Shown piece after piece: positions 49,379-57,626 of a DNA stretch of 64,000 bases. This DNA is from Corynebacterium occultum (GTDB lineage Bacteria > Actinomycetota > Actinomycetes > Mycobacteriales > Mycobacteriaceae). The notes beneath the pieces are model-generated. The model was given only the letters and a program-made list of their open reading frames with translations. It ran no database searches and was not told where the DNA came from. The stretch lies in the NCBI RefSeq assembly GCF_009734425.1, contig NZ_CP046455.1, positions 2,976,001 through 3,040,000 of the forward strand, given 5' to 3'. The first letter of the stretch is position 1, and each line of letters starts with the position of its first letter. The position numbers and the translations under genes were made by a program.

Positions 49379-51145
49379 ATGAGCTTCCAGATGCCCCTGC
49401 AGTTCGTGTACACCGTGGCCCAGGTTCGTCGGGCCGAGAAGCATCTTCTCGAGGTGGAGAACTTCCCCGACCAGCTGATGCAGGAGGCCGCCCGTGCGGT
49501 GACGGCCGCAGCCCGGGGCATGCTGGCCGCGCCCAAACCCCTGACCGCGGAGTCGGGTCGGGTGCTGCTGCTGGTCGGTGCCGGCGGTAATGGTGGGGAT
49601 GCCCTCTATGCCGGCGCCTTCCTCGCGGAGGAGGGCATCGGGGTGGATGCGCTGCTGCTGGGTAGGGATGGGAGGGCGCATGCCCCCGCCCTGGCGGCTT
49701 TCCGGGAGGCCGGGGGCAGGGTGCTGCCGGTGTTGCCGCTGCCCCATGAGTACCGTCTCTTCATCGACGGCATCCTGGGGATCGGGGGCCGGGGTGGGAT
49801 CGCCCCGGAGGTGGCCGAGCTGGTTGATGACTGCAGCAGTCAGGGCATTCCGATCCTGGCCGTGGATGTTCCCTCCGGGATCAACGCCGATACCGGCGCG
49901 CTGCCGGAGAAGGTGGCCGTCCAGGCCCGTGGTTTCGGGGATTCAGAGGCACAGCTGCGCACCCAGGTGGTGCCCTCCCATGTGCGTGCCGATGTCACCA
50001 TCACCTTCGGTGGGCTGCGCCACGCACATGCGGTGGCCCATGACTGCGGGGAGGTGATCATGGCGGACCTGGAGCTGCCTTCCGAAGGGTGGTCAGCTTC
50101 CTTCAGCCGGGCGCTTTTCGACGCCCTCATCGAGGACCGGGGCCACCAGGTTCAGCTCAGCCGCGCCTGGGCCCCGGAGCAGCAGCGTTTCGACTGGTCC
50201 ACCGCCGCAGACTTTGAGTTCCAGCAGGTCGGTTCAGGAACCCTCGGGTTAGCCACCGAGCCGGCGGCAGAGGCGGACAAGTACAGCGGTGGGGTGGTCG
50301 CCATCTGTGCCGGCTCCCGGGATTACCGCGGGGCAGGGGTGTTGAGTGCCAGGGGTGCAGTCCGGGCCACCTCTTCCATGGTCCGTTATATCGGGGAGGG
50401 TGCGGCCGAGGTGATCCGCGCCTTGCCGGAGGTGGTGGCCCACCCAGATATCAGCAGCGCGGGCAAGGTGCAGGCCTGGGTGGTGGGCCCCGGTCGGGGA
50501 ACTGATGAGGTGGCCCAGGCGGAGCTGGCAGAGCTCCTACAGCGGGATGAGGCCCTGCTCATTGATGCTGATGCCCTCACCCTGCTGGCCCGGAATTCAC
50601 AGTTGCGCGCCCTGCTCCGGGAGCGTGCCACCCGCCAGGCCCGCACCCTGCTCACCCCGCACGCCGGGGAGTTCCGGCGTCTGGCCGAGAGCCTGAACGC
50701 TGAAAACACCGGAGAAGCGCTGATCCCCGACCCGGATGAGGACCGCCTGCGGGCCACCCATGCCCTGGCCGGGGAACTGGGCTGCGGGGTGCTGCTCAAG
50801 GGGCGGCGCACCGTCATCGCTGCCGGGGACCGGATCCAGGTGGTGGATGCCGGTTCCTCCTGGGGGGCGACCGCCGGTTCCGGGGATGTGCTCTCCGGGA
50901 TCCTCGGTGCCCTGATGGCCCAGCATGAGGCGGAGCGGCCCCGGGTCAGGGAACGCTACCCGGATCTTGAGGCAGCGGAATTATTCTCCGGCTATGAGGA
51001 GGCGGTGACCGGGGTGAGCATTCATTCCCTGGCGGCAGCCCTGTCCGCCCAGACCCCGGAAGGCCCGGCCCCGACCTCCGCCTCCCTGATCGCGGCGGCG
51101 ATCCCCCGGGCCAACGCCCGCCTGGCTACCCGGCGCGCCCCGTGA
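49379..51145 (+). CDS. nnr: Bifunctional NAD(P)HX epimerase/dehydratase
   Basis: A 588-residue fusion that repairs hydrated NADH and NADPH. Residues 1-235 are the YjeF-N epimerase (VLLLVGAGGNGGDALYAGAFLAEEG, IDGILGIGGRGGI, AVDVPSGINADTG). Residues 260-588 are the ADP/ATP-dependent dehydratase (VVGPGRGTDE, LLTPHAGEFRRLAE, LLKGRRTVIA and SSWGATAGSGDVLSGILGALMA with the catalytic Asp). Its 3' end overlaps the convergent AlkZ-like gene by 20 bases. The start fits the leaderless -10 box. Confidence 0.93.
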   Translation: MSFQMPLQFVYTVAQVRRAEKHLLEVENFPDQLMQEAARAVTAAARGMLAAPKPLTAESGRVLLLVGAGGNGGDALYAGAFLAEEGIGVDALLLGRDGRAHAPALAAFREAGGRVLPVLPLPHEYRLFIDGILGIGGRGGIAPEVAELVDDCSSQGIPILAVDVPSGINADTGALPEKVAVQARGFGDSEAQLRTQVVPSHVRADVTITFGGLRHAHAVAHDCGEVIMADLELPSEGWSASFSRALFDALIEDRGHQVQLSRAWAPEQQRFDWSTAADFEFQQVGSGTLGLATEPAAEADKYSGGVVAICAGSRDYRGAGVLSARGAVRATSSMVRYIGEGAAEVIRALPEVVAHPDISSAGKVQAWVVGPGRGTDEVAQAELAELLQRDEALLIDADALTLLARNSQLRALLRERATRQARTLLTPHAGEFRRLAESLNAENTGEALIPDPDEDRLRATHALAGELGCGVLLKGRRTVIAAGDRIQVVDAGSSWGATAGSGDVLSGILGALMAQHEAERPRVRERYPDLEAAELFSGYEEAVTGVSIHSLAAALSAQTPEGPAPTSASLIAAAIPRANARLATRRAP

Positions 51146-52109
51146 CCACCCCGGCCACGACGTGGAAGTCCCAGCTGATGCCGTTCTTGGTGAGTACTTC
51201 CGGGGCGATGTCGGCGGGCAGGATCTCTTCGCGGCTGCTGCCGTAGCCGAGCAGGTATTCATCGAAGGCGGGCAGCCGGTAGTCGGTTTTGAGGGCCTGG
51301 TCCATGTCGGCGCCGTTGACCTCCAGCTGCCAGGAGCCCATGAGGTAGGTGGTGTCGTTGAGTTCGATCTCCACCACCTGGCGGGCGAGGTGGGCGGCCC
51401 GGGTGGCGTCGGCGATCTTCAGTCCGGTCCACCAGGCCAGGTCCCGGATGGTGGCGGGGCCGTGGGCGTGGAAGTAGCGGGTGCCCAGTTCAGCGAGGGC
51501 GGCTTCCCCTTCTAGTACGCGTGGCTGGACGGGGAGGTCTGCGATGTGCAGGAAGGTGTCGTCCCGGCCTTGTTTCGGCCCCTGGACCACCTCCCCTTCC
51601 CCACCGAGGGCCCGGATCAGGTGGGGGCCGCGGCCTTCTCCGGGGTCGATGCCGACAGCGGCGAAGATCTCGTAGGCCTGGGGGCGGGGCAGGGGTTCGC
51701 CCTTGAGTTCCCGCAGCCGGGTGTGCAGGGCGGCCCGGGCGGTTTCGAATTCTTCCGGGCTGATGCCCAGTTGGGGGCGTCGTTGTGCCTGGGCGCGGGC
51801 CACCCGGGGGCTGCCCAGCCGCATCAGCCAGGTGGCGTCTTCGGTGGGCATGAAGTGGAGGGTGCCGCGTTGCGGCCAGGCCCGGGTGATCTCCCGTTTT
51901 TCGACGGCCGCGTGCACCACTGCGGCATCTACCCCGGCGCGCAGTGCCAGGGCCTGGATCCCGGCCGGGTATTTCTGGCCCTGCACCGCCAGCATGTGAC
52001 GGGCGGCCTGCACCGCGGTATGGATCGGTTCCCGCGCTGCGCTGGGTGCCAGGGCCTGGGCGATCAGTCGCCTGGCGCGGAGTTCCGCGAGATCGGCGGG
52101 GTGGTTCAT
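51126..52109 (-). CDS. AlkZ-like winged-helix DNA-binding protein
   Basis: A 327-residue protein of the winged-helix DNA-binding (HTH_42, AlkZ/YcaQ) superfamily. It has RARRLIAQAL, then AVQGQKYPAGIQALALRAG, which holds a Gln-x-Gln like the catalytic motif of AlkZ glycosylases, WPQRGTLHFMPTEDATWLMRL, and the late FDEYLLGYGSSRE. AlkZ-type enzymes unhook DNA cross-links and remove alkylated bases. The QxQ makes glycosylase activity plausible, but many relatives have no tested function. It lies alone and overlaps the 3' end of nnr. Confidence 0.78.
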   Translation of the reverse strand: MNHPADLAELRARRLIAQALAPSAAREPIHTAVQAARHMLAVQGQKYPAGIQALALRAGVDAAVVHAAVEKREITRAWPQRGTLHFMPTEDATWLMRLGSPRVARAQAQRRPQLGISPEEFETARAALHTRLRELKGEPLPRPQAYEIFAAVGIDPGEGRGPHLIRALGGEGEVVQGPKQGRDDTFLHIADLPVQPRVLEGEAALAELGTRYFHAHGPATIRDLAWWTGLKIADATRAAHLARQVVEIELNDTTYLMGSWQLEVNGADMDQALKTDYRLPAFDEYLLGYGSSREEILPADIAPEVLTKNGISWDFHVVAGVVTGRAG

Positions 52110-52257
52110 GGTGACTCCTCAAGGCAGGCACTAGGCATCCCCCCTGATCCTAGCGCCGCGCCGGGCATGTTCAGCGGCAGCTAATCTGAGGGCCGGGGTT
52201 TGTGCTTCCCCCGAAAAACCATATACTTGATATGTCAACAATTGTGGAGGGGAAGTC

Positions 52258-53259
52258 ATGTCAGGACACAACACGCACCACGAGGCCATCATCATCGGCG
52301 GTGGCCAGGCTGGCCTGGCCGTCTCCTACTACCTGCGCCGCGCCGGGGTGGAGTTTCTCCTGCTGGACAACCAGCTGGCCCCGGGTGGCGCCTGGCGACA
52401 GTACTGGCCCACCCTGCAGCTCTTCTCCACCCCCAGCTTCTCCAGCCTGCCCGGCATGCCGATGCCCTCCCACCCCGCGGCGGAGTATCCCCCGGCCAGC
52501 CATGTGGTGGACTACCTCAGCCGCTATGAGCAGCGCTATGACTTCAACATTGAACGCCCCGTCAACGTCAACCGGGTGAGCTGGGAGGCGGGCATCTACA
52601 CCGTGCACGCCGGGGAACGTACCTGGACCACCCCGAACCTGATCTCCGCCACCGGCATCTGGTCCGCACCCCACACCCCCTCCTACCCGGGCAGCCTGAC
52701 CGGCACCTTCTGGCACGCCGCCAACTACCCCGGCCCGGAGACCTTCCGCGGCACCCGGGTGGCAGTCGTGGGGGGCGCAAACTCCGGCGCGCAGATCGCC
52801 GCCGAGCTCAGTGAGGTCGCCGAGGTCACCTGGTACACCCGTGGGCAGCCGCAGTGGATGCCCGATGAGGTGGACGGGCGCGAACTCTTCCGCCGCTACT
52901 CCGCCCGGGCCCTGGCCGCCCAACGCGGCGAGACGGCTCCGTTAGAGGAGGCAAACCCCGGGCGGATCGTCATGGTGCCCGCAGTGAGGCAGGCCCGTGA
53001 CTCCGGCAGGCTCAAGGCCACCCCGATGTTTGAGAGTGTGGATGAGGTTGAGACCGATCACCTGATCTGGTGCACCGGCTTCGACCCCGCCCTGGGGCAC
53101 CTGCGCGAGGTGCTGGAGGGCAGAGTGCCGAAACACCCCGGTATGCACCTGCTCGGCTACGGGGATTGGAATGGTGTCGGTTCCGGCACCATTCTCGGGG
53201 TCGGCCCCTTCGCCAGGGCCATCGCCCAGGCGGTTAAGGCTCAGCGCTCCTCGGAGTGA
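52258..53259 (+). CDS. Flavin-containing monooxygenase (ArsO/CzcO-like)
   Basis: A 333-residue flavoprotein with an FAD Rossmann motif IIIGGGQAGLAVSYYL near the N-terminus and a second nucleotide motif VAVVGGANSGAQIAAEL near residue 170. Between them is GTFWHAANYPGPETF, comparable to the FxGxxxH region of such monooxygenases. It ends with a C-terminal ATG-like segment IWCTGFDPALG. Short forms of this family occur in metal and arsenic resistance loci, but no ars gene is here. TTGTGGAGGGG precedes the ATG, and a TTGATATGTCAA dyad (52227-52238) lies upstream. It overlaps the cupin gene by 19 bases, convergent. Confidence 0.8.
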   Translation: MSGHNTHHEAIIIGGGQAGLAVSYYLRRAGVEFLLLDNQLAPGGAWRQYWPTLQLFSTPSFSSLPGMPMPSHPAAEYPPASHVVDYLSRYEQRYDFNIERPVNVNRVSWEAGIYTVHAGERTWTTPNLISATGIWSAPHTPSYPGSLTGTFWHAANYPGPETFRGTRVAVVGGANSGAQIAAELSEVAEVTWYTRGQPQWMPDEVDGRELFRRYSARALAAQRGETAPLEEANPGRIVMVPAVRQARDSGRLKATPMFESVDEVETDHLIWCTGFDPALGHLREVLEGRVPKHPGMHLLGYGDWNGVGSGTILGVGPFARAIAQAVKAQRSSE

Positions 53260-53591
53260 CTGTCCGTCCCCTCCAGGCTGGTGACGGTGGTGAGCAGGAA
53301 GACCGAGTCCTCCAGGGCCTCCACGGAGTGACGGAAGTGGGTGAGGATCTCCAGCTCACCCTCCTCGACGATCGCCTCCTCCTGGCCGGAGATCTTCACC
53401 CTGCCCTTGAGCAGGAAGACCGAGGCGGCCGGCGGGGAGTTGTGCTCGGCCAGGGTCACCCCGGCGCGGAGCGCGATCACGGTCTGCCGCAGCGGTCCGT
53501 CCTTGGCCAACAGCTTGGCCTGACGGCCGTTCTCGGCGGCCAGGGCGGCTTCAAGCAGGGCAACGGACTTGGTTTCAATGATGGTCGCCAT
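53241..53591 (-). CDS. Cupin-domain protein
   Basis: A 116-residue single cupin barrel, with TLAEHNSPPAASVFLLKGRVKISGQEEAIVEEGELEILTHFRHSVEALEDSVFLLTTV. The first motif keeps one His (AEHNSP) and the second keeps HFRHSVEA, so a metal site is possible but reduced. The start is the ATG after AGAGGTG; the track-type GTG three codons earlier is less likely. It is alone and convergent to the monooxygenase gene. Such small cupins often protect cells from small-molecule stress, but no function can be assigned. Confidence 0.75.
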   Translation of the reverse strand: MATIIETKSVALLEAALAAENGRQAKLLAKDGPLRQTVIALRAGVTLAEHNSPPAASVFLLKGRVKISGQEEAIVEEGELEILTHFRHSVEALEDSVFLLTTVTSLEGTDSHSEER

Positions 53592-53890
53592 GGTGGGCAC
53601 CTCTACTTCGATTCAGTTCCGGGCTGGGAAACAAACGCGCCTCCCCAGCCTATCAATGCGACGGGGGTTGCGGGTCGGGGAACAATGCCCCACCAGGAAA
53701 GCCACATTCATGGAAGTTTTCCTGAGGTGGTGTTCGAGAAACCCAGGGAGGGTCACCCCATTAACCCCTCATGCATACTTTCTGCTAGGGAAAAAACTTT
53801 TCTACCCTAACCCCTGCTCAACGCACCTTCCACGCACCCTTGACCTGCTCTTTCATTCATACCTGGTGAGAGCTGAAGTACACTTCCGCT
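53592..53890. other. Intergenic region before the AlbA_2 gene
   Basis: About 300 bases without a gene. It contains TTGACC near 53840 as a possible -35 box for the AlbA_2 gene, and a CATGCATAC copy near 53771 that resembles the repeats found downstream of that gene. Confidence 0.4.
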
Positions 53891-55699
53891 ATGAGCATCA
53901 TTGATGTCCCAGAGATCATCGCTCTGATTCGCGAGACCGGCACCGACAACCCCCACATCGCACTCCACCCCGCCGCAACCGGCCTACCCGAAAACCTTGA
54001 TGAGACGATCTCTGCGTTCGCCAATATGCCTGAAGGCGGAATCCTCATTCTGGGTGTGCGGGCCGATGATGCCACCTGCGAAGCAGTGGGGGTCTGGGAT
54101 ATCCGGGCCGCCCAGGAGGGGCTGAACTTCACCGCCCAGAAAAAGATCTCCCCCACCGTCCAGCTCGGCGATATCGAACTGGCGGAGGTGGAGGGAAAAG
54201 TGGTGGTCAGCTGCCTCATCCCGCCCCAGCCCTCGGACCTGCGACCCTTCCGCACCACCAGGAACGGGGCGGTCCACATCCGGGGCGGGGAAGGTAATTA
54301 TGAGCTCTCCGAGAATGAGGTGCAGGCACTGCAGCACCAGCAGGGGATTCCCACCCATGAACGCGAACCCGTCCGGGGTGCGGAGCTGGAGCGTGACCTG
54401 GTCGCCGAACTCGTGGACCGCTACCTGGCCGCAGAGCTGGAGAACAGCCCCCGGATCCGGTCCCTGGGCCGCGAACAGCAGCTGATCCGCACCAATGTCC
54501 TCGATGGGGAGACGGGTAACCCCACGCTGGCAGCCCTCTACGCCTTCGGGGTACACCCCCAGCAGTTCCTGCCCACCCTGACGGTGAAGACCCACGCCCT
54601 GCCCGAGGAGAACCCGCGCCAGGGCACCCCCCTGATCAATCCCCGGGAGTTCAACGGCCCGGTACCGGACCTGCTGGACCAGACCCTGGCCTGGGTCGCC
54701 ACCCAGAAACCCCCGGAACTGCCGGCCGAGGCGGTTCGGGAGGCCATCTCCAACGCCCTGGTGCACCGCGACCTCTCCACCCCCTCCCGTTCCCTCTTCA
54801 TCCAGGTGACATGGACCCCCGGCGGGTTGAGTGTGAGCAGCCCCGGCGGACTCTGGGGGCTCACCGTCAGCCAGCTGGGCAACGCTGCCGCCCGGACCCG
54901 TAATCCCATCCTCTACCGGATGTGTGCCACCATCACCTCGGAGGCCGGCCACCCGGTGATCGGCTCCCCCTCCCTGGGTGTCACCCAGATGCGCCGCAGC
55001 CTGGCCGAGGCCGGCCTGCCCGGACCCCGCTTCCTTGACGGGGTGACCCGCTTCCAGACCCTGCTGCCCACGATGCCCAGGCTTTCCGCTGCCGACCTGG
55101 ACTGGCTGCGTGGCCTGCCCGGGAGCGAAACCCTCAGCGCCGCACAGCGCCATGCCCTGGTGGCGATGCGGGAGGGTGAGACCATCAGCGACCGCTCCTA
55201 CCGCCGGGAGTTCCGGGTGGATGCGAGCACTGCGCGCCGGGAGCTTCAGGAACTGCTCAATCAGGGTCTGGTGCTTATCGACGCCCTGCCCCGGGACACC
55301 CTTGCCGGGGAACCCCGCGCTACGGTCTACCGCCTCGCCGTGGACGGCAATCCGGCACCCGGTGTGGAAAAAGCGTTGGACGCACCGATGATGACTGCGG
55401 CAGCAGAAAAATTTCCGGTGGATACCCCCGAGGAAGAAGCACCGGCACCGGCTGCGGAGCCCTCTCCCGCCGCCCAGGGTGGGTCCCGGCGGCTCAGTCA
55501 GGATGAGAAGGACAATCTGGTGCTCGAGGTCCTCCGGGATGCCAGGGATCCGATGTCCCGGGTGGAGATCAGTGAGCTGACCGCCCTCTCCCTGGGGCAG
55601 CTCAACCCGACCCTGGCGGAACTGCGGGACCGGGAGTTGATCGAGTTCACTGAGCCGGCACGCTCCCGGCGGCAACGCTATCGACTGGTGCGCAGATGA
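53891..55699 (+). CDS. AlbA_2 (Schlafen-type) ATP-binding regulator
   Basis: A 602-residue protein. Residues 1-145 are an AlbA_2-type putative DNA-binding domain (NLDETISAFANMPEGGILILGV). The middle has an HATPase_c_4-like segment (PAEAVREAISNALVHRDLS, then VSSPGGLWGLT). After residue 400 follow two winged-helix-like parts: the first around YRREFRVDASTARRELQELLNQGLV, the second at the C-terminus (MSRVEISELTALSLGQLNPTLAELRDRELIEF), joined by an acidic Pro/Ala linker. Such proteins are often called RecG-like helicases, but no helicase motif is present. It is probably a transcription factor and possibly autoregulated through the ATGCAT repeats on both sides. Confidence 0.78.
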   Translation: MSIIDVPEIIALIRETGTDNPHIALHPAATGLPENLDETISAFANMPEGGILILGVRADDATCEAVGVWDIRAAQEGLNFTAQKKISPTVQLGDIELAEVEGKVVVSCLIPPQPSDLRPFRTTRNGAVHIRGGEGNYELSENEVQALQHQQGIPTHEREPVRGAELERDLVAELVDRYLAAELENSPRIRSLGREQQLIRTNVLDGETGNPTLAALYAFGVHPQQFLPTLTVKTHALPEENPRQGTPLINPREFNGPVPDLLDQTLAWVATQKPPELPAEAVREAISNALVHRDLSTPSRSLFIQVTWTPGGLSVSSPGGLWGLTVSQLGNAAARTRNPILYRMCATITSEAGHPVIGSPSLGVTQMRRSLAEAGLPGPRFLDGVTRFQTLLPTMPRLSAADLDWLRGLPGSETLSAAQRHALVAMREGETISDRSYRREFRVDASTARRELQELLNQGLVLIDALPRDTLAGEPRATVYRLAVDGNPAPGVEKALDAPMMTAAAEKFPVDTPEEEAPAPAAEPSPAAQGGSRRLSQDEKDNLVLEVLRDARDPMSRVEISELTALSLGQLNPTLAELRDRELIEFTEPARSRRQRYRLVRR

Positions 55700-55703
55700 T
55701 GCT

Positions 55704-55870
55704 CATACATGGAAAGCCCTTCATGCATGGTCCACATGCATGAAGGGCCTTTTTCATATATGACAGATCATGCATGAACCTTTAATAATGGCTCTGAGCT
55801 GCAATAATCTTCATACATGTCCACATGCATAATCACATGCATACTCTAGAGCAAGTATGTATGATGTGGC
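55704..55870. repeat. ATGCAT/ACATG repeat island
   Basis: CATGCAT occurs at least five times within 120 bases (in both hairpin arms, near 55769, 55824 and 55836), with CATACATG at 55705 and 55813 and GTATGTATGATG at 55856. The stretch is AT-rich compared with its surroundings. ATGCATACT and AGTATGTAT form an extra dyad near 55837-55862. It has no gene. Confidence 0.55.
55716..55754 (+). terminator. Terminator after the AlbA_2 gene
   Basis: Arms GCCCTTCATGCATG (55716-55729) and CATGCATGAAGGGC (55735-55748) are perfect 14-mers around GTCCA, followed by CTTTTTC. The ATGCAT repeat is part of the stem. Confidence 0.8.
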
Positions 55871-55877
55871 CGAATAT

Positions 55878-55909
55878 AAAAGAAAACCATCAATGATGAT
55901 CATTGATGG
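55878..55909 (-). terminator. Terminator of the FGGY kinase gene
   Basis: CCATCAATGAT (55887-55897) and ATCATTGATGG (55899-55909) are perfect arms. Read leftwards the stem is followed by TTTTCTTTTATA. It lies 60 bases past the kinase stop. Confidence 0.7.
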
Positions 55910-55969
55910 TCTCGGGGCGGCCACATGTTCAGCCCCATCCATTCGAACGGAACCTGAGTGAAACCTTAA

Positions 55970-57487
55970 CTACATTTCCAGGTTGACCCGGTACTGTTCT
56001 TCAAACTTCTGGCGCAACTGCCCATAGTGTTCCCCCGTTCCGGCCAGCTGTTCATAGACCCGGCCCTCCGGTAATTCGACGGACCCGGCATCCGGGGCCA
56101 GCTGGGCGAGGGCGATCAGGGCGGTGCCCCGCAGGGTCACCCGTTTCATCTCGGCGGAGATCACCGGGATCGAAAGTGCATTCGCAAGACACTGCAGCCA
56201 CTCCGGGTGTTTGGTGGTGACGCTGCCCGAAGCCACCACCCGCTCGGGCTGGGCACCTGCTTCCAGGAGCTGTTCCCAGATCCGGGCGTAGGAGATGGCG
56301 AGGCCGTCCACCGTCCCCCGCCAGAGGTGCGCCGGACCGGAGGAGGCGGTGAGCCCGGTGAAGGAGGCGGTGGCCTGGGTGGCCCATCCGGTGGCCCTTT
56401 CCCCGCTGAAGAAGGGGACCACCAGCGGGGTGCCCGCCAGGGGCGGCCCGCTGAGCACCTCCCCCAGGTTCTCCACCGGGGTGATGGTCTCCGCCAGCCA
56501 GCTGATGGCACGGCCCACATCATTGAGGGCGCCCCCGAGGATGCAGGAACTGCGGGAGAGCCGGTAGCACCAGAGTCCCTCGGGGATGCGTTCCGGCACC
56601 TCATCGAGGATCACGCGCATCGCCCCGGAGGTGGCGGCGGCGACCGCCACGGTGCGGGGATCCACCGCCCCCGGCCCCACATTGGAGGCCCAGCCGTCGG
56701 GGATGGCATGGAACCACTTCGCCGCTGCCAGGCAGGGCCAGTTCTTGGCCACCTTCTTCCTGGTGCTGCGGGAGGGTTCATCAGGGTCCTTGAGTTCGGC
56801 GAACCATTCCGGGTTGGCCTGGACATGGTCCAGGATGGGCTGGTCCAGCTCGGCACTGTGGGCGTCGAGGATGCCGGCCCAGGCGGCGGTGGAGCGGGCC
56901 AGACCACGGACCCCGGCCAGCCGGTAGTAGACATACTCCCCCAGACTCATCAGCTGATCCGCCTGCTCGAGCAGTTCGGGCTGGGTTTCCCGCAGCCAGA
57001 GGATGCGGGAGGGCAGGTAGGAGGTGTGCAGCCGCACCCCGGTACGGGCGTGATACTCCTGTTCATCCAGCTCGCGGCGGAGCTGTTCCACCTGGGCGTG
57101 GGAACGGGCGTCGGCGTAGGTGTAGCAGGGGCTGATTGCCCGCTGCTTCCCCTTCTTGTTCGCGGCGGTGAGCACCAGGGAGGAGGCGAAGGTGTCCAGG
57201 GCCACGCCCCGGATCTCTTCCGCGAGGCCGGCGGCATCCGCGAAGTCCACGATGCCCTCGACGATCCGGGCGCACTCCTCGTAGACCTGGTCGGCGTCAA
57301 TGGTGCTGGTGCCGTCGGCGGCCTTGGTGAACTCATGGGCCTGACGTTGCTTCGAGCCCTCGATCGGGCGTCCCCCGGCGTCATAGAGCCCGCCCCGGGA
57401 GGCGGTGGACCCGATGTCCAGGGCGAGTACCAGGGGCGCCTGGGCGGCCTCAGGGGAGATGGCCAGGGTGGGTGGGGAGGTTGCCAT
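55970..57487 (-). CDS. FGGY-family carbohydrate kinase
   Basis: A 505-residue sugar kinase fold. The N-terminal phosphate motif is LALDIGSTASRGGLYD, followed by RGVALDTFASSLVLT and the substrate region GEYVYYRLAG. The C-terminal half has SSCILGGALNDVG and VVASGSVTTKHPEWLQCLANALSIPV, close to gluconate/xylulose kinases. Which sugar it uses cannot be told, since no dehydrogenase or transporter sits beside it. The start at 57487 follows AAGGAA; the frame runs 22 codons further and overlaps the divergent promoter region. It is transcribed alone. Confidence 0.85.
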   Translation of the reverse strand: MATSPPTLAISPEAAQAPLVLALDIGSTASRGGLYDAGGRPIEGSKQRQAHEFTKAADGTSTIDADQVYEECARIVEGIVDFADAAGLAEEIRGVALDTFASSLVLTAANKKGKQRAISPCYTYADARSHAQVEQLRRELDEQEYHARTGVRLHTSYLPSRILWLRETQPELLEQADQLMSLGEYVYYRLAGVRGLARSTAAWAGILDAHSAELDQPILDHVQANPEWFAELKDPDEPSRSTRKKVAKNWPCLAAAKWFHAIPDGWASNVGPGAVDPRTVAVAAATSGAMRVILDEVPERIPEGLWCYRLSRSSCILGGALNDVGRAISWLAETITPVENLGEVLSGPPLAGTPLVVPFFSGERATGWATQATASFTGLTASSGPAHLWRGTVDGLAISYARIWEQLLEAGAQPERVVASGSVTTKHPEWLQCLANALSIPVISAEMKRVTLRGTALIALAQLAPDAGSVELPEGRVYEQLAGTGEHYGQLRQKFEEQYRVNLEM

Positions 57488-57614
57488 GGGCGTTCCTTCT
57501 TGTCCTCTGAAAACGGGGGTTTTCCACCAGCGTCCCCCGAAAAGTGCGCCCACGTCAACCAGGGTCGCTCTCCCCCACTCAGTGGATTTCCCGCCACCGC
57601 CCCGAAGTCCGTTC

Positions 57615-57620
57615 TATGCT
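57615..57620 (+). promoter_or_regulatory. Leaderless -10 box of the pRiA4b-type gene
   Basis: TATGCT ends six bases before the ATG at 57627, with no ribosome site. This supports the shorter start. Confidence 0.45.
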
Positions 57621-57626
57621 GCAACC

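Noticed and set aside
52227..52238. TTGATATGTCAA as an ArsR operator
   Set aside because: The arms are only four bases long and no arsR, arsB or arsC gene is nearby.
53984..55675. 563-codon minus-strand frame opposite the AlbA_2 gene
   Set aside because: The plus-strand product has recognisable domains; the minus frame is a shadow.
55704..55870. CRISPR array in the repeat island
   Set aside because: The repeat unit is only seven to eight bases with irregular spacing, and no cas gene is present.
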